DNA of 64,000 bases from Haloarcula laminariae. GTDB lineage: Archaea > Halobacteriota > Halobacteria > Halobacteriales > Haloarculaceae. Position 1 is the stretch's first letter, and each line of letters starts with the position of its first letter. This document shows, piece after piece, positions 25,015 to 34,517 of this stretch. The translations under genes were made by a program, and so were the position numbers. Location of the stretch: positions 992,001 to 1,056,000 of the forward strand of contig NZ_JAMZFY010000001.1 in assembly GCF_025457605.1 (NCBI RefSeq). The letters run 5' to 3'. The notes below the pieces were generated by a model. The model saw only the letters and a list, made by a program, of their open reading frames with translations, was not told the DNA's origin and searched no databases.

Positions 25015-25023
25015 CTACTAAAC
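25015..25023 (+). promoter_or_regulatory. TATA-like box before the pyruvyl transferase gene
   Basis: The stretch ctactaaac lies 26-34 nt before ATG 25049. Confidence 0.4.
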
Positions 25024-25048
25024 TGGCTGGAATCGGAACTCCACTACG

Positions 25049-26302
25049 ATGGACCTGGATTCACTGACGCTGGCCTACGCCTACGGCTGTCGCAACGCCG
25101 GGGACTTCGCGATAAACGAGGGGTCGCTCGCGCTGCTGTCACGGGCCTGTCCCGAGGCCGACGTGACCGCCGTCTCACGGTTCGCGTCGGCGTCGCCGGA
25201 GTATCAACGGATGGCCGACCGACTCGATACGCTTGCGGAGGGGGCACTGGTCGGCGGCCCGATAACCTACGACCCGGAGCGACAGTCCCGGCCGGCGCAA
25301 CTCGCCGCGCTGGCGCGCAACGGCCTCCAGTACGGCGTCGACCTGGCCGGCGTCGCCGAGGGCCGGTCGGCCCACTCGGCGCTGTACGAGCGGATAACCG
25401 ACGGGGACGCGTTGTTGTTCAACGGCGGCAACGCCATCCACTACTCGCCGAGCCACGGGAACCTCCCGTACCTGCTCGCGATGCTGTACCCGCTTCAGGT
25501 CGCTCGCCGCAACGACGTTCCCTACGGCCTGTTGCCACAGACGACGTTCGGGCTGGCGGGCCTCCCGAAGCGGCTGGTCCGGTCGCTCCTGGCGGACGCC
25601 GAGTTCGTCATGACGCGGGACGCCATCACGTTCGACTACCTCTCGGAGTTTGGCCTCCCGACGCAACTCATCAACGGTGTCGACACCGCCTTCCTCAACG
25701 GGACCCCCGAACCGAGCGCCCCCTCGGACGGCGGCCCGGCCCGCATCGCCGCAGTGCCCCGGTTCTCGACGCTGGGCGATACCGGGGAGCTGGACGAGGC
25801 CGGCGAGCGGATGGAGGAAACCTTCCTGACGTATCTGGAGCGGCTGGTCGAATCGGGCCACGAGGTCACGCTGACGATACAGACCGAGATAGACGAGGCG
25901 TGGGCCGCCCGGCACCGCGACCGGCTCGACGACATCGGCGTCGGCTACGTCGAGAGCTACGACCCCGATGCGCTCCGGGACCACTACGCCGGGATGGACC
26001 TGCTCGTGACGATGCGTCTGCACGCGGCCATCTTCGCCCTCTCGGTCGGGACGCCCACTATCGGCGTCTACCGGCGCGAGTGGGGGCCGAAGACGCCCGG
26101 CACGTTCCGCACGCTCGACATCGCCGAGTACGCGATGCCGTGGGACGAGGCGACCGCCGAGGCGCTTACGTCGACGACCGAGGACGCGCTGGACGAGGGC
26201 GCGGCGCTGTCACGGCACGTCGCTGACAACGTGGCGATGCGCAGCGAGGCGCTAGTAAGTGACCTGCGGACCGCGCTCGCGACCGCCGACGGGTTCGCGT
26301 AA
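25049..26302 (+). CDS. polysaccharide pyruvyl transferase family protein
   Basis: A 417-residue member of the CsaB/WcaK-like family, which adds pyruvate ketals to sugars of surface polymers using phosphoenolpyruvate. Landmarks are YAYGCRNAGDFAINEG at the start (the usual GNxGD region is read here as NAGD), LFNGGNAIHY, and the late TMRLHAAIFALSVGTPTIGV. Pyruvylation adds negative charge to the polymer. It lies within the island and has its own promoter. Confidence 0.87.
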   Translation: MDLDSLTLAYAYGCRNAGDFAINEGSLALLSRACPEADVTAVSRFASASPEYQRMADRLDTLAEGALVGGPITYDPERQSRPAQLAALARNGLQYGVDLAGVAEGRSAHSALYERITDGDALLFNGGNAIHYSPSHGNLPYLLAMLYPLQVARRNDVPYGLLPQTTFGLAGLPKRLVRSLLADAEFVMTRDAITFDYLSEFGLPTQLINGVDTAFLNGTPEPSAPSDGGPARIAAVPRFSTLGDTGELDEAGERMEETFLTYLERLVESGHEVTLTIQTEIDEAWAARHRDRLDDIGVGYVESYDPDALRDHYAGMDLLVTMRLHAAIFALSVGTPTIGVYRREWGPKTPGTFRTLDIAEYAMPWDEATAEALTSTTEDALDEGAALSRHVADNVAMRSEALVSDLRTALATADGFA

Positions 26303-26584
26303 ACTCCGACGCCCGGAGCCCGCCTGCCGACGCTCCGGCCGGACCGCTCCCGGATATCGAGCGTTCACACGTTAGGGTTCTCCCGTAGCTCGCACTCCGA
26401 GAGGAGGTTCGAGTGGGACGCGTTGTCGACCACCGACTCGCGACGCGTGCCAGCTCAGCAAATGACCCCTTCCGCAGTTCGGGACTCGCGTCGAGAAACA
26501 AGAAGTAGTGCCTGTCGTCATCGCCCTATCCGAACGACAGGGGGGACGCCGTCCAGCGCGCCGTCGGCGCTCACCGAGAGCCCC

Positions 26585-28369
26585 TCAGCCGGTCGCGTTC
26601 ACGCGGTAGACGTCGTACTCGCCGTTGTCGTACACCGACGACACCGTGGGGTCCCGTTCCAGGCGGTCGAAGTCGGACTGCTCGTACTTCCAGAACTCCC
26701 GGTAATCGGGGTAGACGCTCCCGTAGAAGGTGCGCCCGGCCGCCGTCAACACGAGGTACTTGTCGCTCCCGTAGCTGGCCCCGAGCGTGTCGTTGCCGGT
26801 GTAGCCGAAGTGGCGGGGTATCCGGTCGGTACCGCTGGTCACCACCTGACCGTCCGCGTACGTCTCCCGGCCGTAGATGGCGTCCCGGAACCGGTGGGTC
26901 TCGGTGCCGAACTCGGCGAGGCCGTCCCCGGCGTCGCGGTTCTCGATGTACCACCCTGACCCAGACAGCTCCGCCTCGGTGACCTGCTGGTTCTGGCCGA
27001 CCGTCAGCGGCGAGATGTACAGCCCCATCGTGCTGGTCGCTACCAGCACCGCGACGGTGACGTACAACAGCCCGTAGACGGCCGTCCGGGTCCCCGTCCG
27101 CTCGGCCAGGAAGTAGACGAACGAACCGGCGAGCACCGCGCCGAACAGCTCCGCGTACACCAGCGGGCGGCCGAAACCGACGAGCAGGTCGACGAGGAAA
27201 AACAGCGCCGAGAGCGCGGTAAAGAGGCCGAGCGAGCCGACGAACGTCGACCGGAAGACGGTACCGCTCGTCCGCGAGCGAAGCGTCGCGACGAGGACGG
27301 CGAGCGCATAGCACCCCCCGAGCGTGAGCAGTATCGCCGACTCGCCGTATCTGAGCGCGGCGATGCGGCCGATGTCGACCATCGACGGGCTGTACTGGGC
27401 CACCGTCTCGCTGTACGAGGCGGCCGAGGACCCCGAGCCCCCGGGGGCCGCGAGCGTCTCGAAGACGATACCGAACCGCTTGACGATCTTGGGGAAGTCC
27501 AGATACCACACCGCGAAGACGGCGACGACGAGCTGTGAGACCGGCGTCGCGCCCACCGGCCCGGTCACCGGCTCGGCGCTCGCCAGGACGCCGCGGGCGT
27601 GCAGGAACCGAGCGGTCCCGTAGACCACGAGGAACAGCACCAGAAACAGGACGGTGATCGGGTGGTAGATGACCAGCCCGAACAGCGCGAGGCCCAGCGC
27701 GGCGCGGACCCCGACGGCCTGTGTCCGCCGTTCCATGACGAACAGGTAGAGGACGAACGGGACCAGCAGGACGCTGAACACGTACGGGACCGACTGGGCG
27801 GCGACCAGCGCCGCGGCGAAGGGGACCGAAAGCAGCGCCCGACGGCGGTCGAAGACGGCGTTGACGAGCGCCACGAACGAGAGCACGCTGAACAGCGACC
27901 CGATGCCCGCCAGCGACATCAGCATCGTTCCCGGTTCGAGCCCGGTGGCGTACGCCAGGCTCAGTACCAGCAGGTGGCTGTTCGGGTAGATGTTCCCGGG
28001 ACTGACCCGGCCCGTCCGCTGGATGTCCCTGAGGAACCCGACGTGTGAGAGCACGTCCGCCCGGCCGAACATGGCGTACCCGCGGAAGTACGGCAGGAAG
28101 ACGAGCACGCCGACGACGGCCACGACGAGCAGGAGGCCGAACCGCCAGTCGTCCGTCCCCGACCGGGCGCTCCGGACGACGACAACGTTTCCGACGAGCA
28201 GGGCGGCGACGGCGAGCGCCCAGAAGTACCACGGGTAGGCGCCGTAGATGGAAGGCTCGTAGCCGGCGGCTTCGGGCGTCGTCGCGAGGACGGCCGTGAG
28301 TGCGAAGAGGAGCGCGAACCCACCCGCGGCGAGCCACCGGTCGCCGGCCCCGTCGCTCGTGAGCCCCAT
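26585..28369 (-). CDS. polytopic membrane protein, GT-C or polymerase-like
   Basis: A 594-residue protein with about twelve hydrophobic helices and a soluble C-terminal domain from about residue 470. After the third helix it has FRGYAMFGRADVLSHVGF, with an acidic residue in the first outer loop as in GT-C glycosyltransferases. It may use a lipid-linked sugar outside the membrane or join repeat units. It begins immediately after the stop of the DUF1616 gene, so the two are one transcript. Confidence 0.75.
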   Translation of the reverse strand: MGLTSDGAGDRWLAAGGFALLFALTAVLATTPEAAGYEPSIYGAYPWYFWALAVAALLVGNVVVVRSARSGTDDWRFGLLLVVAVVGVLVFLPYFRGYAMFGRADVLSHVGFLRDIQRTGRVSPGNIYPNSHLLVLSLAYATGLEPGTMLMSLAGIGSLFSVLSFVALVNAVFDRRRALLSVPFAAALVAAQSVPYVFSVLLVPFVLYLFVMERRTQAVGVRAALGLALFGLVIYHPITVLFLVLFLVVYGTARFLHARGVLASAEPVTGPVGATPVSQLVVAVFAVWYLDFPKIVKRFGIVFETLAAPGGSGSSAASYSETVAQYSPSMVDIGRIAALRYGESAILLTLGGCYALAVLVATLRSRTSGTVFRSTFVGSLGLFTALSALFFLVDLLVGFGRPLVYAELFGAVLAGSFVYFLAERTGTRTAVYGLLYVTVAVLVATSTMGLYISPLTVGQNQQVTEAELSGSGWYIENRDAGDGLAEFGTETHRFRDAIYGRETYADGQVVTSGTDRIPRHFGYTGNDTLGASYGSDKYLVLTAAGRTFYGSVYPDYREFWKYEQSDFDRLERDPTVSSVYDNGEYDVYRVNATG

Positions 28370-29344
28370 CTACGCGCCACCCCCGCTGGACTCGACGGTA
28401 ATCCAGATGTGGACCGACCGGTAGGCGCCGTCGATTCTGGGGTTGTCCCCGGTCGAGCCTTTATACAGGAGCAGCGTCAGCCGGAGCCGTTCGCCGGCGG
28501 CCGAGGTGGGCGGCGAGACGCGGAGCCCGGTCCCGTTGACGGCGCCGGCCCGGAGCTGGGTCTCGTAGCGGTCCTCCCGCCAACGCGCGGTCACGGTCCG
28601 CTCGCCGTCGACGGTGTCGACGCGGTGGAACTCGACCAAGACGGTGTACTCCGCCGATTGGCCCTCCCGGTTCTCGATACCGACGTACAGCGGCGCGGTC
28701 TCGATGGGGGCGAGCGACTCGGGGTAGTCGTCGGCGACGAGCTCGCCCGTCTCGTCGTCCGCAGTCATGAGATAGAACTCGGTGTAGCGCTGGCCCCCGT
28801 CGGTCGTCGCGAGGGCCGTCCCGGCGGCGGCCACCGACAGGACGAACAACACCCCGATGACGGCCGTCGCCGGCCCCGTGTTCGTGAGTCCGGCGAGGGA
28901 GTCCCCCACCGGGAGCCGGTAACGCTCCGCCGGCGGGACCTGCAGCCGCCGGACGGCGGCCACGGCCGCCGCGACCAGCACGAACCACACCAGCGTCAGG
29001 ACGACCGACCAGGCGGTGATGCCCCAGCGCGTGTAGTTCAGGAACAGGGCGAGCAACGGCACCGTGACGATGCTCAGCCCGACGGTGAAGACGACCCGTT
29101 CGAGCCCCGAGAGCGTCACTCGGCCGCCCGCCTCGGTCGACGCCCGGCGGGGGAACAGCGCCGCAGTCAGCGCGTAGCCCGGCCCCAGGAGGACGAACGC
29201 GCCGCCCACCAAGACGCGGGCCGGACCCAGCGGGTTCCCCTGGCGCCGCCAGACCGCGTACGTTATCAGCGCGATGCCACAGACGACGGCGAGGTCGAGG
29301 AGTGTCGATACCACTCTGGTCCCCCAACTTCGGCCACGAGCCAT
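28370..29344 (-). CDS. DUF1616 membrane protein
   Basis: A 324-residue protein with two N-terminal helices (residues 12-60), two more near 85-130, one near 160-180, then an extracellular beta-rich domain with NREGQSAEYTVLVEF. The pattern VLLGPGYALTAALFPR is typical of DUF1616. Members occur in archaeal glycosylation and surface-polymer loci; function unproven. It is directly followed by the GT-C-like gene with no gap. Confidence 0.82.
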   Translation of the reverse strand: MARGRSWGTRVVSTLLDLAVVCGIALITYAVWRRQGNPLGPARVLVGGAFVLLGPGYALTAALFPRRASTEAGGRVTLSGLERVVFTVGLSIVTVPLLALFLNYTRWGITAWSVVLTLVWFVLVAAAVAAVRRLQVPPAERYRLPVGDSLAGLTNTGPATAVIGVLFVLSVAAAGTALATTDGGQRYTEFYLMTADDETGELVADDYPESLAPIETAPLYVGIENREGQSAEYTVLVEFHRVDTVDGERTVTARWREDRYETQLRAGAVNGTGLRVSPPTSAAGERLRLTLLLYKGSTGDNPRIDGAYRSVHIWITVESSGGGA

Positions 29345-29435
29345 TGGGTGTTCCCACCCCGGAGAGGGGCATAAGAAAACGCCGCCTACCGCTTGATTCC
29401 GAGCTTGTTACCAACTCCCCACCGGCCCGGCTCCG

Positions 29436-31328
29436 CTACTTCGATGGCGGGAGCGAGCGGTACCCGTCGTCGACTGAGAGCCCGGCCACGCTGGTCCCGT
29501 CGTGGTCGACAGCGACCGACCGGGGGGTCCCGGTCGAAAGGAGGAAGCCGAACTGCACCGCGCTCCCCTCGGACTGCAGGGACAGCTTCGGTCGGCTCTC
29601 GGCCCGGCCGAAGGCCGGGAAGTACCGGCTCGTCGAGACGGTCGCCCGCTCGGCGCCAAGCGGGACCACCGACGCCGCCGGCCCGCCGTCCCCGCTGAGG
29701 CGAAATCGGGGCTGTCCGCCGTCGTCGACGTGGTCGAGGTCGACCTCCGGGGCGACGTGGAGCCGGCTCGTCACCGTCGCCGCCTCGTCGGCGTCGACCG
29801 TGTCCCAGACCAGCCACCAGTCGTCGGCGTGGTAGACGCGGCGCCGGTGGGTGTACCGGGGCGTCGCGTCGCGGCCGTAGCGGCCGTCGAACAGGTCGAC
29901 CCCGTCGCGCTCGGTCGCCGTGGCCGACGGCTCGACCCGCCGGCCCAGCAGGTAGCTCCCGCCCACCGGCATCGGCTCGGTGTCGCCGTACTGGACGGTG
30001 TTGTGGGCGGCGACGCTGCGGGCGTACTCGCGATCGTTCGTCGGCGCGTAGCTGGGCGTCCCGGTGTCGGTCAACAGGCGCTGTCCGTCGGCCCAGAACG
30101 CCACCGAGAGCGCGTCGTTGTGCGTGTGGCCCGGTAGATGGGCCGGCCCGGGCCGGCCCCCGTCGATTAGCAGCCGGTCGTCGCCGTCGCCGAGCCAGTA
30201 GTAGCCCGACGCGGGCAGCGACGTGCCGGCCGCCGCCGTCGCGTCCACGCCGACGGCGTCGGCGTAGCGGAGCACGGCGGGCAGCGGCGGCGCCTCGCCG
30301 AACACCGCGTCGTTCAGCAGCGGAATCCGGCCGTCGGGCGGGGCCAGCCGCCGGAGGAACTCCGTGGCCGCGACCGCCACCTCGCGGAGTTCGTCCGGGA
30401 CCGACCGGCCGGCCCGGCGCAGCAGGTCCACGGCGGTCAGATACCGCACGAGCGCGATGCTGTGGTACATCGGGCTGCGCTCGAAGTGGCCGCCGTCGTC
30501 GAGGAACTGGTCGCTGGCCGCCCGGAGCACGTCGACGCCCTGCCGGCGCCACGCCTCCCCCTCGCCGTCGAACAGGGTGCCCGCCATCACCAGCGCGGCG
30601 CCGTTCTCTATCAGGTGGTTGCCGCCCACGTCGTGTTCGACGTGGTTTGCGAGGAAGGCGGCGTTCCGGTAGACCAGTCTGGCGGCGAGCGCCTGGACGG
30701 CCGTGTCGTCGCGGACCCACGCGCAAAAGCGGGCGAGGTTGAGGACGCGAAGCGAGACAGCGTGGGGCGTCCAGGCGCGGCGGAGATAGCCCGGCGCGCC
30801 GATAGCCGTCGCATCGGCGTCGTCCCAGTCGGCGAGCCAGTCGGCGAGCGTCTCGGCGACGGCCGGACACGCCGCCGGCCCGTCGTAGCCCAGCGTCGCC
30901 CACGACAGGAACTCGAAGCCGTGGAACTGCAGCGCCCACATCGCCGGCGGCTCCAGGACCGCCTCGTCGAGCCAGCCGACGCCGTCGTCGCCGGCGACCC
31001 GGACCGACCGCTCCAACAGCGTCACCGTTCCGGTCGCGGCCTCGTCGGCCCGCTCGCGGTGGGCCTCGCGGGCCGCCGCGCCGAGACACCGGCGGAGCGT
31101 CGTCGTGTTGCCCCGGATACCCTCGGGCCGTATCGCCAGCCCGCTGGGGACCTGCCGATCGTACCACTGGTCGGCGTCGACCGGCAGCGACGGGACGATG
31201 AGCTGCCGGAGCGTCCGGTCGGCGACGCCCAGGAGCTGTTCTGTCTCCATGTTCCGGACGGTCTCGTACAGCAGCGGCGCGGTCTCCGTGTCCGTGAGCT
31301 GTGCGAGCCGGGACTGTCCCTCGCTCAT
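29436..31328 (-). CDS. heparinase II/III family protein
   Basis: A 630-residue polysaccharide-lyase-like protein. An alpha/alpha-toroid domain (about residues 1-370) includes the conserved NHLIENGAALVMAG and HFERSPMYHS motifs. The C-terminal beta-sandwich starts with GHTHNDALSVAFW, which holds catalytic-site histidine and aspartate. It would cleave an acidic polysaccharide, or trim the polymer made here. There is no signal sequence, so it seems cytoplasmic, which is odd for a lyase. Related genes occur in bacterial capsule loci. Confidence 0.87.
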   Translation of the reverse strand: MSEGQSRLAQLTDTETAPLLYETVRNMETEQLLGVADRTLRQLIVPSLPVDADQWYDRQVPSGLAIRPEGIRGNTTTLRRCLGAAAREAHRERADEAATGTVTLLERSVRVAGDDGVGWLDEAVLEPPAMWALQFHGFEFLSWATLGYDGPAACPAVAETLADWLADWDDADATAIGAPGYLRRAWTPHAVSLRVLNLARFCAWVRDDTAVQALAARLVYRNAAFLANHVEHDVGGNHLIENGAALVMAGTLFDGEGEAWRRQGVDVLRAASDQFLDDGGHFERSPMYHSIALVRYLTAVDLLRRAGRSVPDELREVAVAATEFLRRLAPPDGRIPLLNDAVFGEAPPLPAVLRYADAVGVDATAAAGTSLPASGYYWLGDGDDRLLIDGGRPGPAHLPGHTHNDALSVAFWADGQRLLTDTGTPSYAPTNDREYARSVAAHNTVQYGDTEPMPVGGSYLLGRRVEPSATATERDGVDLFDGRYGRDATPRYTHRRRVYHADDWWLVWDTVDADEAATVTSRLHVAPEVDLDHVDDGGQPRFRLSGDGGPAASVVPLGAERATVSTSRYFPAFGRAESRPKLSLQSEGSAVQFGFLLSTGTPRSVAVDHDGTSVAGLSVDDGYRSLPPSK

Positions 31329-31652
31329 CGCGCGGGGCCCCCGCTCCGGCCGGTTCGGTCCGCCGCTACGCGCGTGATTCCACCCGGTCGCTCCGTCTGC
31401 CCGCCGTTGACTGGCGCTCGCGGCCGAGCGGGCGACGGAGCGGCGACATACAGTTCACCCATGCTCGGTGGGATACACGGACCGGTAGTTTGTTACGCCG
31501 CTCCTGAACCGGTCGGCACGCCCCCGCCCGCCGGTTTGCGGGCGACAGGGGCCGGCCCCGGCGCTGTGCGTAGTCCGCAACTAACTGAGTACCGGCCACG
31601 CGAGGTGCCAGGCCATGGGAGAGATAGCGGATTCGACGGGAGTGGGTCACCG
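31329..31652. other. 324-nt divergent gap
   Basis: It separates the divergent heparinase gene and a small membrane gene. A TATA-like tagtttgttacg occurs near 31485-31500. No coding sequence was recognised. Confidence 0.3.
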
Positions 31653-32063
31653 GTGAGCGCAGTCAGCTACGTGACGGGGCTCCTGGCACGCTGTATCGCG
31701 GCCGCCCGGTCGGCGACCGGCGGCACGGCCAGCGGCGACGGCCAGTCCGCGTCCGACGGCCGGTTCGCCACGCACAGCTCGGGCGGCGACCGCGACGGGG
31801 GCGGCCCGACGCGGTTGCTCTGCGGGCAGGCCCTCTGGATGGGCGTCACGCTCTGGCTGCTGTTCGCCCTGTCCTTGCTGTCCGAACACCTGTACTTCCT
31901 GGTGTCGTTCATCGGCCTGCTGTGTAACCGGGTGGTGTTCGCCCCGCGGGACGGCCCTGCGCGGTGGTGGCGCGCGCTCAACGTGGTCACGTGGCTCTGT
32001 TTCGGGGTGCTGTCGTACATTCTCTACCTCCGTATCAGGACCAGCGTGCCCGCGCTGGCGTAG
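31653..32063 (+). CDS. small membrane protein of unknown function
   Basis: A 136-residue protein, starting at GTG. The first 50 residues are Ser/Gly-rich and probably disordered; then come three hydrophobic helices (around 60-80, 82-97 and 110-130) with LLSEHLYFLVSFIGLLC in the second. An internal ATG at 31839 would keep most of the helices. No family recognised; placement within the island suggests a role in polymer export or assembly. Confidence 0.5.
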   Translation: MSAVSYVTGLLARCIAAARSATGGTASGDGQSASDGRFATHSSGGDRDGGGPTRLLCGQALWMGVTLWLLFALSLLSEHLYFLVSFIGLLCNRVVFAPRDGPARWWRALNVVTWLCFGVLSYILYLRIRTSVPALA

Positions 32064-32193
32064 CCGTCGCATACTTACGGGGTCCGGATGGCCGTATACA
32101 GCCGATGGGGACCACGTCTCGACCCCGGTCACCGGGGTCACGGACGGTGAGTGAGCGGACCGAGCGCCGACGCCGAAAGCGGGGGTCCGGTCC

Positions 32194-33114
32194 GTGACCG
32201 AGCCGCTCGTCACGGCCGTCGTCACGACATACGACCGGCCCGACAACCTCCGGGAGGCCGTCGAGAGCGTCCGCGAACAGACCTACGACCCGGTCGAACT
32301 GGTCGTCGTGGACGACCACTCGCCCACGCCGGCCAGAGACGTCCTGGCCGACGTTGACCTGGGTTCGCTTGCCGCCCACCGCGTGGTCCGCCACGAGCGG
32401 AACCGCGGGGCCAACGCCGCCCGGAACACCGGCATCGACGCGGCCCGGGGCGAGTACGTCGCCTTCCTCGACGACGACGACTACTGGCTCCCCAAGAAGC
32501 TCGCCCGGCAGGTCCACGCCATCGAGGCCGGGGACTGCGGCGTCGCCTACTGCGGTATCAGACGGGTCCTGCCCGACGCGGAGCGCATCGAAATCCCCGA
32601 CGCCGTCGACGACGACATGACGAAGGCCCTGCTCTGTGCGAACGTGGTCGGTTCGATGTCCGTCGCGCTGGTCGAGACCGCCGTCGCCGAGCGGGTCCCG
32701 CTGGACGAGCGCTTCCCCTGTTGGGCCGACCTGGAGTGGTTCGTGAACCTCTCGCGGGAGACGGATTTCACCCGAGTCCCGGAACCGCTGGTCGCCTACA
32801 ACTGCGACTCGCCGGGCCGGCTGACCGAGGACTTCGAAAAGACCGAGCGGGGGTACGAGCTGTTCGTCGCGGAGTTCGAGCCCCTGGCCGCCCGCTACGG
32901 CGACCGCTTCCGCCGGAAGTTCCGGGCCTGGGCGGCGTTCCGGGCCGGCAAGAGCGCCGTCCACGCCGGCCGGTACGACCGCGCGCGGGAACTGCTGTCC
33001 GGCGCCGTCCGGGACTATCCGTACGAGCCGCAGTTCGCGACGTATCTCCTGGCGGCCCTCGGGGGCGAGCGGACCCACGAACTCGGGCGGCGGGTCCGGG
33101 CTCTCGGAAGCTGA
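32194..33114 (+). CDS. family 2 glycosyltransferase
   Basis: A 306-residue GT-A enzyme starting at GTG. It opens TAVVTTYDRPDNLREAVESV, has VVVDDHS and the metal-binding FLDDDDYWLPKK, and a C-terminal helical part (about 230-306) with tetratricopeptide-like character. It lacks membrane segments, so it is a cytoplasmic sugar transferase building the repeat unit. It is convergent with the next gene, 13 nt apart. Confidence 0.88.
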   Translation: MTEPLVTAVVTTYDRPDNLREAVESVREQTYDPVELVVVDDHSPTPARDVLADVDLGSLAAHRVVRHERNRGANAARNTGIDAARGEYVAFLDDDDYWLPKKLARQVHAIEAGDCGVAYCGIRRVLPDAERIEIPDAVDDDMTKALLCANVVGSMSVALVETAVAERVPLDERFPCWADLEWFVNLSRETDFTRVPEPLVAYNCDSPGRLTEDFEKTERGYELFVAEFEPLAARYGDRFRRKFRAWAAFRAGKSAVHAGRYDRARELLSGAVRDYPYEPQFATYLLAALGGERTHELGRRVRALGS

Positions 33115-33127
33115 CCGCCCCGCCCGC

Positions 33128-34219
33128 TCACTGCATCGGCTGTGCGGCCCGGGACCGCTCGACGGTCGGCGCCGGCAGGTCCCAGCCGCTCTCGTCGAGA
33201 TGCTCGACGATGCCGGCGGTGACCCGCTCGACGCTGTACTGACGACCGGTTTCACGGGCCCCGTTCTGCAGCTCGGACAAGAGCGCCGGGTCGGCGGCGA
33301 GCTCCCTGATGTGGCCCGAAAGCGCCGCCACGTCGTGGGGGGCAAACAGTCGCCCGTCGACGCCGTCGGTCACGATGTCGGCGTTGAAGTTCCAGTCCGT
33401 CGCCAGCACGGGACAGCCGGCGGCGAAGGCCTCGACCAGCGCGCCCGGGAACCCCTCTCCGTCGTACACCGTCGGGAACACGAACGCGTCGGCGTCCTGC
33501 AGGGTCGGGATGACGTCCTCGTTGGGGAGCTTGCCGTGGAACCGAGCGCCGGGGAGCCGGCTACACCGGTCGAGGAAGCGCTCCTCGTAGGGGTCACCGG
33601 GGAGGAAGTGGCCGTAGATGTCGAGCACCACGTCGGCCCCGGCGTCGCTGGCCCGCTCGTACGCCGAAAGCAGGTCGTCGATTCCTTTCGACTCCTTGAG
33701 GCGGCCCACGTAGGCCAGTCTGAGCGGGCCGGCGGACCGCTTTGCCCCCGGCGACTCCGGTAGCGGCCGGAGGTTCGGCACCGTCCGGACCTGCACCGAG
33801 TCGTCGAGCAGTCCCCGGAGGTCCCGGCTCAGCGCGTCGGTCTGCGGGTAGACGCCGTCGAACGCCGAAAGGGTCCGCAGGTAGAACCGCCGGACGGGCC
33901 TCGGTAGCGCGCGCAGCTCGTCGGCGAACTCCCCGCCCGCCGGGAACAGCGCCCCGTGGACGCCCGGGGACCGGAGTTTCGCCGCCAGCAGCGGCGCCAC
34001 GCCCAGGCGGACCTTCGTCGACGCGCTCAGGATGTACGCGTCGTACGACAGCGTGTTCGCCAGCAACTCGGCCACCGTCCGCGGACGGGTTTCGAGCGTG
34101 TTCACCCACGTGACATCGAGCCCGTGGCCCTCCAGGCCGGCCTGGATGTACCTGTTTTTCAGCCCCGGCCCGGTGATGGGCGGCGACCGCGGCCCGATGG
34201 CGAGTACCTCCCCGGTCAT
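33128..34219 (-). CDS. family 4 glycosyltransferase
   Basis: A 363-residue GT-B enzyme. The opening VLAIGPRSPPITGPGLKNR contains the acceptor-side glycine loop; the C-terminal domain has LAYVGRLKESKGIDDL, and the catalytic pattern EGFPGALVEAFAAGCPVL shows the expected E-x7-E. It would add a sugar from a nucleotide donor to the growing glycan. Long in-frame sequence upstream of 34219 has no family match, so the ATG at 34219 is used. Divergent from the next GT4 gene. Confidence 0.9.
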   Translation of the reverse strand: MTGEVLAIGPRSPPITGPGLKNRYIQAGLEGHGLDVTWVNTLETRPRTVAELLANTLSYDAYILSASTKVRLGVAPLLAAKLRSPGVHGALFPAGGEFADELRALPRPVRRFYLRTLSAFDGVYPQTDALSRDLRGLLDDSVQVRTVPNLRPLPESPGAKRSAGPLRLAYVGRLKESKGIDDLLSAYERASDAGADVVLDIYGHFLPGDPYEERFLDRCSRLPGARFHGKLPNEDVIPTLQDADAFVFPTVYDGEGFPGALVEAFAAGCPVLATDWNFNADIVTDGVDGRLFAPHDVAALSGHIRELAADPALLSELQNGARETGRQYSVERVTAGIVEHLDESGWDLPAPTVERSRAAQPMQ

Positions 34220-34517
34220 CGTCTCACGCCGGGCTTGTGACCCGGTCCGGCCCGTCCAGCGAGCGTCGTCGACCCCCGTTCGTCGGCGAATGGATGCGAC
34301 ATGCCAGTCGGTCCGCCGCCGCCGACCTTTGTTACGCACGTATATACCGTTCGGCCGTCTCCGCCTGCGTGGTCTCCGAGCGGCCGGCCGCGGGGTTAGT
34401 AGCTGGGTAACTTTCACCGCACGGACGCCGAGTCCCCGGTATGCACACGAACGTCCCGGGACACCGGCGCCGGCGGAGCCCGTCCCCGGCCGAACGCTTG
34501 CAGGGGGTCGGCGGCCG

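Noticed and set aside
26303-26584. A possible small gene between the pyruvyl transferase and GT-C-like genes
   Set aside because: The minus-strand frame at 26166-26501 overlaps the pyruvyl transferase gene and is Ser/Arg-rich without a family match.
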